A stretch of 64,000 nucleotides of DNA from JAAYPI01 sp963668615 (lineage in GTDB: Bacteria > Bacteroidota > Bacteroidia > Bacteroidales > Paludibacteraceae): assembly GCA_963668615.2 (NCBI GenBank), contig CAXXCL010000003.1, positions 1 through 64,000 of the forward strand, written 5' to 3'. The position numbers and the translations under genes are program-made. Of the stretch, positions 17,634 through 25,460 are shown in pieces. The notes under the pieces are model-generated. The model did no database searches. It saw nothing but the letters and a program-made list of their open reading frames with translations, and had not been told where the DNA came from. Numbering within the stretch: position 1 is the stretch's first letter; each line of letters opens with the position of its first letter.

Positions 17634-19388
17634 CTAGGCTTTCTTCACAATTTTTAAACCAAGCTCATCCAACTGAGCATCTTCAATTAAAGAAGGAGCA
17701 TCCATCATCACATCTCTACCTGAATTATTTTTAGGAAATGCGATACAATCACGGATACTATCCAAACCTGCAAATAACGAAACCACACGATCTAAACCAA
17801 AAGCCAACCCACCATGAGGAGGAGCTCCATATTTAAAACCATTCATCAAAAATCCAAATTGAGCTTCTGCTTTTTCGGGCGTGAATCCAAGCAATTCAAA
17901 CATTTTATTTTGCAATTTACTATCATGAATACGTATAGATCCCCCACCCAATTCTACACCATTAATTACCATATCATAAGCAGTAGCACGAACTTTTCCC
18001 GGGTCGACATCCAAAAAAGCCAAATCCTCTATATTAGGAGATGTAAACGCGTGATGCATAGCATAATAACGTTGAGTCTCATCATCCCACTCAAATAATG
18101 GAAAGTCAATAACCCAAAGAGGAGCAAATATATCTTTATTGCGAAGTCCTAATCTTGATGCAACCTCCAAACGTAATTCGCAAAGTGCCTTCTGGGTTTT
18201 CATCTTCTTTCCAGCCAATACCAAAATTAAATCACCTTTTTGTGCATTAAACAGATTGGCCACTACTTTTAGTTCTTCCATAGAATAAAATTTATCTATT
18301 GAAGACTTGAATGAGCCATCAGCTTCGCAACGTATATACACCAATCCTTGTGCCCCTATTTGCGGACGCTTTACAAATTCAGTCAGTTCATCCAACTGCT
18401 TGCGTGTATAAGAGGCACAATTTTGTGCACAAATACCACCAACATATTCGGCATTATCAAACACTACAAAATTATGACCGGAGACGGCTTCCTTCAATTC
18501 AACAAATTTCATATCGAAACGAATATCAGGCTTGTCCGAACCATAGTATTTCATGGCATCCGACCAAGTCATACGCGGAAAATTTTCTGTAAAATCAATA
18601 TTTTTTACATACTTGAAAAGATGTTTCATCATACCTTCAAACAACTGTAAAATATCTTCCTGTTGTACGAAAGACAATTCGCAATCTATTTGCGTAAATT
18701 CCGGTTGACGGTCGGCACGCAAATCCTCATCTCTAAAGCATTTGGCTATCTGGAAATAACGATCAAATCCAGAAACCATCAACAACTGTTTTAATAACTG
18801 AGGAGATTGTGGCAGAGCATAAAATTCACCTTGATTCATACGAGAAGGTACCACAAAGTCTCGAGCACCTTCGGGTGTAGAACCTATCAGAATAGGCGTT
18901 TCCACTTCCAAAAAGCCCATTTTATCAAGGTATCTGCGAGTTTCAAAAGCTATTCGATGGCGAAGTTCCAAATTACGACGAACTACGTTCCGACGCAAAT
19001 CCAAATAACGATATTTCATACGAATATCATCACCACCGTCTGTATTATCTTCAATAGTAAAAGGAGGAACCAAAGCCTCGTTCAAAATAATCAATTCAGA
19101 AACTAATATTTCAATCTCTCCGGTAGCAATTTGTTTGTTTTTATTGCTTCTTTCAGCAACTAATCCTACTACTTGGATAACAAATTCACGACCTAACTTA
19201 TTGGCTTGTTCCCATAAATTGGCGTTTGTTTCCTGATTAAATACTAATTGTGTGATTCCATAACGATCACGAAGATCGATGAAGGTCATGCCCCCCATTT
19301 TTCGTATTCGTTGAACCCAACCGCTAAGTGTAACAGTTTGATTTATATCGGAAATAGTTAATTCACCGCAAGTATGTGTCCTATACAT
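17634..19388 (-). CDS. aspS: aspartyl-tRNA synthetase
   Basis: 584 residues, starting MYRTHTCGEL. The OB-fold anticodon-binding domain (GWVQRIRKMGGMTFIDLRDR) is followed by class II motif 2 (FRDEDLRADRQPEFTQID), the bacterial GAD insert domain (about 300-420) and motif 3 (GLAFGLDRVVSLFAGLDSIR). This is the bacterial long form. Whether it charges only tRNA-Asp or also tRNA-Asn cannot be told here, since no gatCAB or asnS lies in the window. A plausible -7 box on the minus strand lies at 19429-19436. Confidence 0.96.
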   Translation of the reverse strand: MYRTHTCGELTISDINQTVTLSGWVQRIRKMGGMTFIDLRDRYGITQLVFNQETNANLWEQANKLGREFVIQVVGLVAERSNKNKQIATGEIEILVSELIILNEALVPPFTIEDNTDGGDDIRMKYRYLDLRRNVVRRNLELRHRIAFETRRYLDKMGFLEVETPILIGSTPEGARDFVVPSRMNQGEFYALPQSPQLLKQLLMVSGFDRYFQIAKCFRDEDLRADRQPEFTQIDCELSFVQQEDILQLFEGMMKHLFKYVKNIDFTENFPRMTWSDAMKYYGSDKPDIRFDMKFVELKEAVSGHNFVVFDNAEYVGGICAQNCASYTRKQLDELTEFVKRPQIGAQGLVYIRCEADGSFKSSIDKFYSMEELKVVANLFNAQKGDLILVLAGKKMKTQKALCELRLEVASRLGLRNKDIFAPLWVIDFPLFEWDDETQRYYAMHHAFTSPNIEDLAFLDVDPGKVRATAYDMVINGVELGGGSIRIHDSKLQNKMFELLGFTPEKAEAQFGFLMNGFKYGAPPHGGLAFGLDRVVSLFAGLDSIRDCIAFPKNNSGRDVMMDAPSLIEDAQLDELGLKIVKKA

Positions 19389-19428
19389 AAGTAGATAATT
19401 TAAAATTTCTGTCTTTTATTTCGAAGAA

Positions 19429-19436
19429 CAAAAATA
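19429..19436 (-). promoter_or_regulatory. aspS -7 box
   Basis: The minus strand reads TATTTTTG, matching TAnnTTTG, 41 bp before the aspS ATG. The -33 element is not clear. Confidence 0.4.
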
Positions 19437-19486
19437 CACAAATTAAGCTGGTAACGAAAAGTTTTTGAAATAAAATCTCGTATTCG

Positions 19487-19517
19487 TTTGCAAAAAACAA
19501 AAAATGCTTTACCTTTG
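19487..19517 (+). promoter_or_regulatory. tRNA-Pro promoter
   Basis: TTTG (19487-19490), 19 nt, TACCTTTG (19510-19517): a full match to the phylum consensus. Confidence 0.75.
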
Positions 19518-19561
19518 CACCTCGTTAGGAGTAACTAAAATCGTTACCGATTGAATACATT

Positions 19562-19636
19562 CGGGGTGTAGCGCAGTCCGGTTAGCGCACCTGCTTTGGG
19601 AGCAGGGGGTCGTGGGTTCGAATCCCGCTACCCCGA
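19562..19636 (+). tRNA. tRNA-Pro (TGG)
   Basis: Acceptor CGGGGTG / TACCCCG (one G-U), anticodon stem CCTGC / GCAGG with loop TTTGGGA giving anticodon TGG, T arm GTGGG-TTCGAAT-CCCGC. Discriminator A; CCA not encoded. It marks the left side of the accessory region. Confidence 0.95.
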
Positions 19637-19656
19637 CAAAAGAGAAAATTTTCCAT

Positions 19657-19693
19657 AAAAAATCCTTGTCAAATTGTTTGATAGGGATTTTTT
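19657..19693 (+). terminator. terminator after tRNA-Pro
   Basis: AAAAATCC and TCAAA on the left pair with TTTGA and GGATTTTT on the right around a short TTG loop, ending in a T run. Confidence 0.65.
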
Positions 19694-19874
19694 ATTTGTA
19701 CATAGTACAAAATGTAGGTATTTGAATAGTTTTAAGTATTTTCCTGAAAGCAAATCACAACTGAACTATCCATCAAACGGTTACAATCGGAAAATTTGTT
19801 TTACTGTATAAACCGACGTGCGAATGAAAAGGTACGAAAATTGTCGTAAATTTGTAGATAAATACACTCCCGTT

Positions 19875-20500
19875 ATGATCGATCTGCTGTTTCGCTATTT
19901 CTCGCAACTTACCGAAACACAACAGCACAATTTTCGCAATTGCAGGAAGTGTATGCCGACTGGAACAGTAAAATCAAGCCATCGCACAAAGACATTGTCA
20001 ATCTGAACGAACGTCATGTGCTTCACTCGTTGGCCATTGCCAAGATTCTGTTATTCAGACAGGGTACAAGCGTGCTGGAAATCGGCACAGTGGTGGTTTT
20101 CCGGAATTCCACTTGCCGTGTTGTTTTCCGAAGCACATTTTCACCTGATCAATTTCATCGGCAAGAAAATCAGAGTAGCCTCCGAAGTGTCGATAGCCAT
20201 TGGGCTGAAAAATATTACGTTGCACCATTGTCGCAGTGAAAATGAGAAAGAAAAATTCGATTTTGTGGTAAGCCGTGCGGTAATGCCGTTGAACGATCTG
20301 GTAAAAATGGTACAGAAAAACATCACCACGAAACAAATCAATGCTCTACCCAACGGGTTGATCTGCCTGAAAGGAAAACAATTGGAGCACGAAATCCTGC
20401 CTTTTCGAAAGGACGTTTCAGTATACGATCTGAGCGATTATTTCACAGAGACGTTTTTTGAAACAAAAAAAAAGGAATCTATCTGCCGCTACACAGTTAA
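19875..20500 (+). pseudogene. rsmG: 16S rRNA (guanine527-N7)-methyltransferase, frameshifted
   Basis: Read across frames this is a recognisable RsmG: MIDLLFRYFSQLTETQQ, then QEVYADWNSKI, NERHVLHSLAIAKILLF, the SAM-binding segment (expected VLEIGTGGGFPG), GIPLAVLFSEAHFHLI, FDFVVSRAVMPLNDLVK, NALPNGLICLKG, and an expected end YLPLHS. The frame changes at about 19930, at 20087 and 20103 (both within the glycine-rich SAM loop, each short by one G), and at the A run near 20470. A further net three-base loss lies near 19975. Every event fits a loss of bases. Either the gene is dead or the read quality here is poor. RsmG methylates G527; its loss in other bacteria gives low-level streptomycin resistance. 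G+C is higher than in the surroundings. Confidence 0.8.
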
Positions 20501-20502
20501 AT

Positions 20503-20826
20503 GAGCCAATCCTGCCAAAGTTCGTAGTACCTATTGTTACGGTGACATTCGGTTATCCTGCCAAAACGCCCGAACCCATCGACCAACTACCGTTGGAAGG
20601 TTTTGTCCATTACAAAACGTATTGGGATTATTCATCGAAAGACATTGACCGGATATATGCTTACAAAGAAAGTCTGACGGTCAACAGTCAATTCATCAAA
20701 GAGAACAACAAAAAAATATTGGCACAAGTATTTGCCGACGTTTGCTATACCAAAGCAGCCAATGAAACCTTTTCGGCTCTATTTTTAGCGGTATTGAAGA
20801 AACAGGGATTTGGGACAGGAAAATGA
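20503..20826 (+). pseudogene. nitroreductase family, C-terminal half only
   Basis: About 108 codons remain. They match the C-terminal half of Bacteroidales nitroreductases: PKFVVPIVTVTFGYPAKTPE, the block around LPLEGFVHYKTYWDYSSKDI, then KESLTVNSQFIKENNKKILA, VFADVCYTKAANE and the end FLAVLKKQGF. The FMN-binding N-terminal half and the start codon are absent. The remnant begins directly at the rsmG stop (20498-20500), so a deletion has removed everything between the two genes. The frame is open up to the junction only because it continues into rsmG in another frame. The convergent ABC gene ends 21 bp downstream. It cannot encode a working flavoenzyme. Confidence 0.75.
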
Positions 20827-20847
20827 AGATTTGTTTGTGTTGTCCGT

Positions 20848-22314
20848 TTACTTTTTCAGTTCCATATATTTGTTCACGCAACTGGGTATCTCCTCGCGAC
20901 AGTGCGTAACGTAGATCAGCGATTTGTCCGGCTGGGAACAGTAGCTTTCCACGATCTGACGGCAGCGTTGCTTTTTTGAGACGTCCAACCCGTGAAACGG
21001 TTCGTCGAGAATTAACAGTTCGGGGTTTTTTACTAATGAACGGGCAAAGAGTACCAAACGTTGTTCTCCGGACGAGAGTTTTGGAAACGGAACTTCCTTC
21101 AAATAAGAACATTCCAATAGTTCGAGCAGTTGCACTGCTGTTTGCATTTGCTCTCCGGAACATTTGCGGAATAGTCCGATACTGTCGAAGAAACCGGAAG
21201 CCACTACCGAAATAGCCGGTACGTTTTCGCGGTAATAGAGGTGCATTTCCGATGAAGTAAACCCAATGCGAGCTTTGATTTCCCAGATGCTTTCGCCGGT
21301 TCCCCTGCGACGGTCGAAGAGACTGATTTCTTTTGCATACGCTTGGGGATTGTCAGCAAAAATATAGCTCAACAACGTTGATTTACCGGAACCGTTTGGA
21401 CCCAACAGTGCCCATTTCTCACCCCTTTTGATCGTCCAGTTCACCCCCCGGCGAATGATTTGTTTGCCGTAAGCGATGTCCACATTTTCCATTTTTACTA
21501 CTTCGTGGCAGGGTTCAGGAGTATCTTTCGGTTGCGAAAACTCGTACCAGTCGACAGACACTTCCGGTAATTGCCTTTCTTCGGACTGGTTTTTTCTGTA
21601 ATCGGAGGCCGACATTACCGACGCAATTTTGCCACGATCAATTTTTAATGTCTTTTCGGTACAAGCCGGCATGTCTTTTTCCGAAGGCACCAAAAAAAGC
21701 AACTGGATGCCCTGCCGATTCATGCTCACAAACAGTTCGTTCAACTGATCGCACGAAACCGCATCCAACCCGATGAAAGGATTGTCAAAAATCAACATGC
21801 GTGGATTTTCTTTCATTGCTTTGGCGATCAACAGTTTGCGTAACTCTCCGCTTGATAGTTGAATCAATCGCCGATCAAGCAATTTATCCATATTCAATGT
21901 GGCGATGATCTCCTGCGTAACGGGATGCTCTGACCCTTTTCCCATCAATAAATCACGGACGTATGGCGACTCTTCCGTTTCGGTGCTGTTGAAGCGTTGC
22001 TGATAGTACAACGGCCTGAAATCAACAATGGAATATGTAGAATTAAAGCCGACTGTTTTTATACATTTCCAGACTTGAAGCGTTTTTTGAGGATTTTCTT
22101 CCTGTAGTTTGTCTAAAAAAGGATAAGCAATCGTACCTTCCGATAAACCGTATCGACCTGCGATGACTTCGGACAATAATGATTTTCCGCTACCGTTATT
22201 GCCAGCAATAGCCCAAATTTCACCACATTGTATCTGCCAGTTGATAGGTGTGGCAAACGTTACCCCAGGAATGCGGGGAAGGGCATTTTCGAGAGAGAAG
22301 AAGAGGTTCATCAT
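20848..22314 (-). CDS. double ABC ATPase, ModF/PhrA type
   Basis: 488 residues with two ABC ATPase domains and no membrane segments. Domain 1 (about 1-235) has Walker A GNNGSGKSLL and signature LSSGELRKLL; domain 2 (about 260-488) has GPNGSGKSTLL and LSSGEQRLVLFA with the Walker B LLILDEPFHGLDV. This layout matches the ModF (PhrA) proteins, soluble tandem ATPases once called photorepair proteins, whose function is unclear. The codons are visibly richer in G and C than those of neighbouring genes, suggesting a different origin. A -7 box TACCTTTG lies 42 bp upstream, inside the frame of the truncated RhuM gene. It is the only intact gene of the 19.9-22.3 kb patch. Confidence 0.88.
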   Translation of the reverse strand: MMNLFFSLENALPRIPGVTFATPINWQIQCGEIWAIAGNNGSGKSLLSEVIAGRYGLSEGTIAYPFLDKLQEENPQKTLQVWKCIKTVGFNSTYSIVDFRPLYYQQRFNSTETEESPYVRDLLMGKGSEHPVTQEIIATLNMDKLLDRRLIQLSSGELRKLLIAKAMKENPRMLIFDNPFIGLDAVSCDQLNELFVSMNRQGIQLLFLVPSEKDMPACTEKTLKIDRGKIASVMSASDYRKNQSEERQLPEVSVDWYEFSQPKDTPEPCHEVVKMENVDIAYGKQIIRRGVNWTIKRGEKWALLGPNGSGKSTLLSYIFADNPQAYAKEISLFDRRRGTGESIWEIKARIGFTSSEMHLYYRENVPAISVVASGFFDSIGLFRKCSGEQMQTAVQLLELLECSYLKEVPFPKLSSGEQRLVLFARSLVKNPELLILDEPFHGLDVSKKQRCRQIVESYCSQPDKSLIYVTHCREEIPSCVNKYMELKK

Positions 22315-22316
22315 AA

Positions 22317-22877
22317 CTATTGTTGATGGAAATTGTCAGATTTGAAAGCGTCGTACAAAGGTAGCAGATAATCTTCAATAGACAGCGGGAAGAGGCATCG
22401 TTTTCCTCTGCAGTATATAACAATCCTTTTTGATTCTTCTGTCAATGCCGTTTTTACCCCATTGCAAATTATTGCCCTCCCGATAGCAGAAACAGATGTG
22501 CCCGACTTGAAACGTTCATCATTCAACGCAAATCCCTTAGTAATATACTCTTTCAACCGCTGTGTAGCCCAAATACGGAATTGTGTACCTTGAGGTGATT
22601 TTACACGATAGCCAACCGAAATAATAACGTCTAAGTTGTAGTAATTTGGGGCTTTCTGCTGAAATTCGGAAATTCCGAATTTCTTCATAGTTAGTGTTTC
22701 AACAAGCTCGTTCTCGTCATACACATTTTTTATATGCTCATTAATGGTTGATTTTGCTTTACCAAACAAGTTTGCCATTTGGTCTTGCGTAAGCCAAACG
22801 CTTTCTTCCTCTAAACGAACATCTATTTTAATGTTACCTTCGGAATTTTGATATATCAGGATTTCGCTTTTGTTCAT
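22317..22877 (-). CDS. RhuM family protein, truncated
   Basis: 186 residues, whereas RhuM proteins usually have well over 300. The first ~130 residues are typical: IYQNSEGNIKIDVRLEEES, VWLTQDQMANLFGKAKSTIN, NYYNLDVIISVGYRVKSPQG, FRIWATQRLKEYITKGFALN. After DERFKSG the sequence no longer looks like RhuM, and the last ~20 codons are the promoter and leader of the ABC gene read as protein. The C-terminal two thirds were therefore lost at the junction with the ABC gene, 2 bp away. RhuM proteins have a winged-helix-like N-terminus and often sit beside type I restriction genes; function unknown. It is best treated as a broken gene that may still make a short protein. Confidence 0.7.
   Translation of the reverse strand: MNKSEILIYQNSEGNIKIDVRLEEESVWLTQDQMANLFGKAKSTINEHIKNVYDENELVETLTMKKFGISEFQQKAPNYYNLDVIISVGYRVKSPQGTQFRIWATQRLKEYITKGFALNDERFKSGTSVSAIGRAIICNGVKTALTEESKRIVIYCRGKRCLFPLSIEDYLLPLYDAFKSDNFHQQ
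22356..22363 (-). promoter_or_regulatory. probable -7 box of the ABC ATPase gene
   Basis: The minus strand reads TACCTTTG, the same box as the tRNA genes here, 42 bp before the ATG. It is located within the 3' end of the rhuM-like frame. The -33 element is not clear. Confidence 0.5.
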
Positions 22878-22992
22878 TTTGATATTCTATAATTTATTGA
22901 TTGTTAGGCCTAATATGAAAAATTCATCTTTCCAAACGGATTTGTATTCTGTGAATACATTCTACACCGCAGTTTGAGGTATTTAGTACATA

Positions 22993-23487
22993 CTACCATT
23001 CCCCTTTATCTTTATAATATTCAATTCCTTTGAAAGCTGCGGCTTTTGCTTGTTCCGGCGTATCAAAATGTTTTTTACCCCAATTATCATCAATTTTTAC
23101 AGTGAATTTATGTGTTTTACTGTCTTCGCTGATTAAAATGTGGTGGTTGTCAATCTTGAGATATTCATTCCCTTTTGCACTTATTTTCCATGACCGTTTG
23201 ATAAAACTGATTCGCCGACTGGTTTTATTTCTTAATTCTTTTTCCCTAAGCTGAGGGTTGATATAATCATCAGTTAGTTTCTCCGCACATTGACAACCCA
23301 CTAATAATTCATCACCATAATCAGGGTGAGAAACAACATGAACATAACGAATTTTCTCATGACCGCACATCATGCAAGTTTCGTAAGTGGTTTCGTCTTC
23401 CGACTGACCATCTTCCCGCACATCGTAAACATTTTCTAATGTCCAACCTTTATGCGGAATGCCTTGTTGTTTCCAGAGATTAGCCAT
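22993..23487 (-). CDS. small Cys-rich protein of the hsd operon, unknown function
   Basis: 164 residues starting MANLWKQQGIPHKGWTLENV. A probable zinc knuckle is formed by C-M-M-C (ETCMMCGHEKIRYVHVV) and C-Q-C (LLVGCQCAEKL). The C-terminal half is basic and beta-rich and contains a short repeat-like domain (FDTPEQAKAAAFKGIEYYKD). The gene starts 11 bp after the hsdS stop on the same strand, so it is almost certainly co-transcribed with hsdR-hsdM-hsdS. I know such proteins only as hypotheticals next to type I systems. The zinc site could serve nucleic-acid or protein binding. No nuclease or methylase motif is visible. Confidence 0.7.
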   Translation of the reverse strand: MANLWKQQGIPHKGWTLENVYDVREDGQSEDETTYETCMMCGHEKIRYVHVVSHPDYGDELLVGCQCAEKLTDDYINPQLREKELRNKTSRRISFIKRSWKISAKGNEYLKIDNHHILISEDSKTHKFTVKIDDNWGKKHFDTPEQAKAAAFKGIEYYKDKGEW

Positions 23488-23498
23488 ACAAATATTGT

Positions 23499-25460
23499 TT
23501 ATTCCCTTTTATCAATGTACTTGCCCCAACCAATGGGAGTAATACCTTCTTCGCGCATATAATCAAGTGCTTTTAAAACAAGTTCTTTTGGAAAATCATG
23601 TTTGTGTTTACTCCAATCATAAAAGTCTTGTAACAAACAATCCTCTGATATAGCCTGTTTTGCTATTAGCCGATTGTTCCATACAGCATACAGCGTAGAA
23701 ACGATTTCAGCCCGAGCTAAGTCCATTGTTGCAATTTTATCAAGAAGATTATCAATTTCTTTTCGCTTTTGACTGTTAATATTTTCGTAGGCACATTCAA
23801 TTTCTTGTATACGATTTGTTGGAATGTATTTATAGTGAGTCTTCCCATTGATATATTCCTTTTCCTTTTTTACATGTTGAAATTGGAAGAATTTTTGGTC
23901 AATGTAATTCATCATCTCTTGATCATGTGGACCAGCTGCAAATTGCATTGATTGACTGTTTAACTCCATCTGACAATGATATTCAACCAAATGAAGTGCC
24001 TTTTGCAATTTGGTGCGCCCCATACCACGAGATTTATGTAATCGGTTGACAATGTGTCCGCCTAAAATATGTGCATCTACGGGTATTGTTCTGGCTTGTT
24101 TCTCATATACCGCTACAGGCTCAGCCGCAATATTCAATACCGGATCTTCAATTTGTGGTTTTACTTTTACCTGACCACTCATAAGTAGAGGCAGAAGCCA
24201 ATCGCGACAAGCGGTTAAGTGCTTGTTTTGTTGTAAAAGAGACTCTTTCTTTTTATAAATGCTATCGATAGTCTGTTGGAATTTATGAGCTATTGCCTGT
24301 GAAGGAATATACCATTCATTAGCCACAAACGAATCGAACAAGAAATTTTTTATTCCGCTGGTTTTGCCCTCGTAATTAAAGAATATGTTCTGTTCATAGA
24401 ACATTGACCACATGTAAAAGAAATAACCAGCTTGATTAGGGTCTTTGAGTGTGATTGCCTGACAGAAATTTGAACATATCAACGGATTATCAAAACGCTC
24501 AATAGTTTTCTCAGTTATCATGGCTGCACGACCTGTTGATTGAGTTGGACTTCCCCCCGATATTTCAATGACAATATCATTTGCAGACAATAGTTTATGT
24601 GAGTTTTTCTCTAAGATATATCTTTCCGGTAAGTCTGAATTGGTATCATTCCCCTTTATATAGTTTATGTCAGCACCTCTGATACACGAAACCTTTTGAA
24701 TGTAATTACCCGTAGGTTCATCTTTTCCCCAATCACCTCCTTTGTTTTGTTCTATCAGCGAAGAAATTTTATCAACAGTCCAACCCTCCGGAATAGCTTT
24801 TTTGAGTTTCTCATTCCAAACCATTTTACCACCACTTGATTTGTAAGGCTTCCCTTCTTCATTGGGGAAATCGAATTGTACAAACCAATAATAAAATATC
24901 AATTTTAACAAAGCTTCAAACTCAAAGATTACTTTATTGTTAACGATAATTTTCAAGTCAAATGAAGATAAAACTGCTGCAATCCCATTTTGTATTTCTA
25001 TTTTGGGCAAATACAGAGGAATGTTATCCATTAATGAAGTATTCAACGAAGGCATTGTTGCTCCTACAGAAATATTGAGCATCATTTCTTTGAAAAATCT
25101 TTGCCGAAAATAAAAGCTAACAAATCGCGAGTTGGCTTTTTTATTAAACCGAACTCTTAAACAACGACCTGAGAATAACCATCCATCTTCATTTTTTGAG
25201 ACATATGTACATCGATCAATTGATCCAACTCGACTAAAAACAATATCACCTTCTTGAAGAATATATTTTGAGAGTCTTTCTTTATCTTTTGGACTTACTA
25301 ATGGCAAATTTTTCAATATGAAACCTATCTCCCCTAAGTGCTCAACGGTTACTATTGGGGTACCAACACTTACATAATCTTCCTCATGCAATTGAGTTCC
25401 AAATGGACCAGTTTGAGTAATTGCAATATCTTTTAACAAATGCTTTTGTAGTTTACTCAT
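23499..25460 (-). CDS. hsdS: type I restriction-modification specificity subunit with C-terminal extension
   Basis: 653 residues, against about 400-450 for a normal HsdS. Target-recognition domain 1 (about 1-190, starting LKDIAITQTGPFGTQLHEED), the central helical spacer (IIVNNKVIFEFEALLKLIFY), target-recognition domain 2 (about 228-400, IPEGWTVDKISSLIEQNKGG) and a second spacer (QQNKHLTACRDWLLPLLMSG) make a complete subunit. Residues ~461-653 are extra: GRTKLQKALHLVEYHCQMEL, FAAGPHDQEMMNYIDQKF, RAEIVSTLYAVWNNRL, then GITPIGWGKYI. The KLQK...GPhd pattern recalls SocA/Panacea-like domains, a weak inference. HsdS sets the DNA sequence recognised by the complex. It overlaps hsdM by 8 bp. Confidence 0.88.
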   Translation of the reverse strand: MSKLQKHLLKDIAITQTGPFGTQLHEEDYVSVGTPIVTVEHLGEIGFILKNLPLVSPKDKERLSKYILQEGDIVFSRVGSIDRCTYVSKNEDGWLFSGRCLRVRFNKKANSRFVSFYFRQRFFKEMMLNISVGATMPSLNTSLMDNIPLYLPKIEIQNGIAAVLSSFDLKIIVNNKVIFEFEALLKLIFYYWFVQFDFPNEEGKPYKSSGGKMVWNEKLKKAIPEGWTVDKISSLIEQNKGGDWGKDEPTGNYIQKVSCIRGADINYIKGNDTNSDLPERYILEKNSHKLLSANDIVIEISGGSPTQSTGRAAMITEKTIERFDNPLICSNFCQAITLKDPNQAGYFFYMWSMFYEQNIFFNYEGKTSGIKNFLFDSFVANEWYIPSQAIAHKFQQTIDSIYKKKESLLQQNKHLTACRDWLLPLLMSGQVKVKPQIEDPVLNIAAEPVAVYEKQARTIPVDAHILGGHIVNRLHKSRGMGRTKLQKALHLVEYHCQMELNSQSMQFAAGPHDQEMMNYIDQKFFQFQHVKKEKEYINGKTHYKYIPTNRIQEIECAYENINSQKRKEIDNLLDKIATMDLARAEIVSTLYAVWNNRLIAKQAISEDCLLQDFYDWSKHKHDFPKELVLKALDYMREEGITPIGWGKYIDKRE

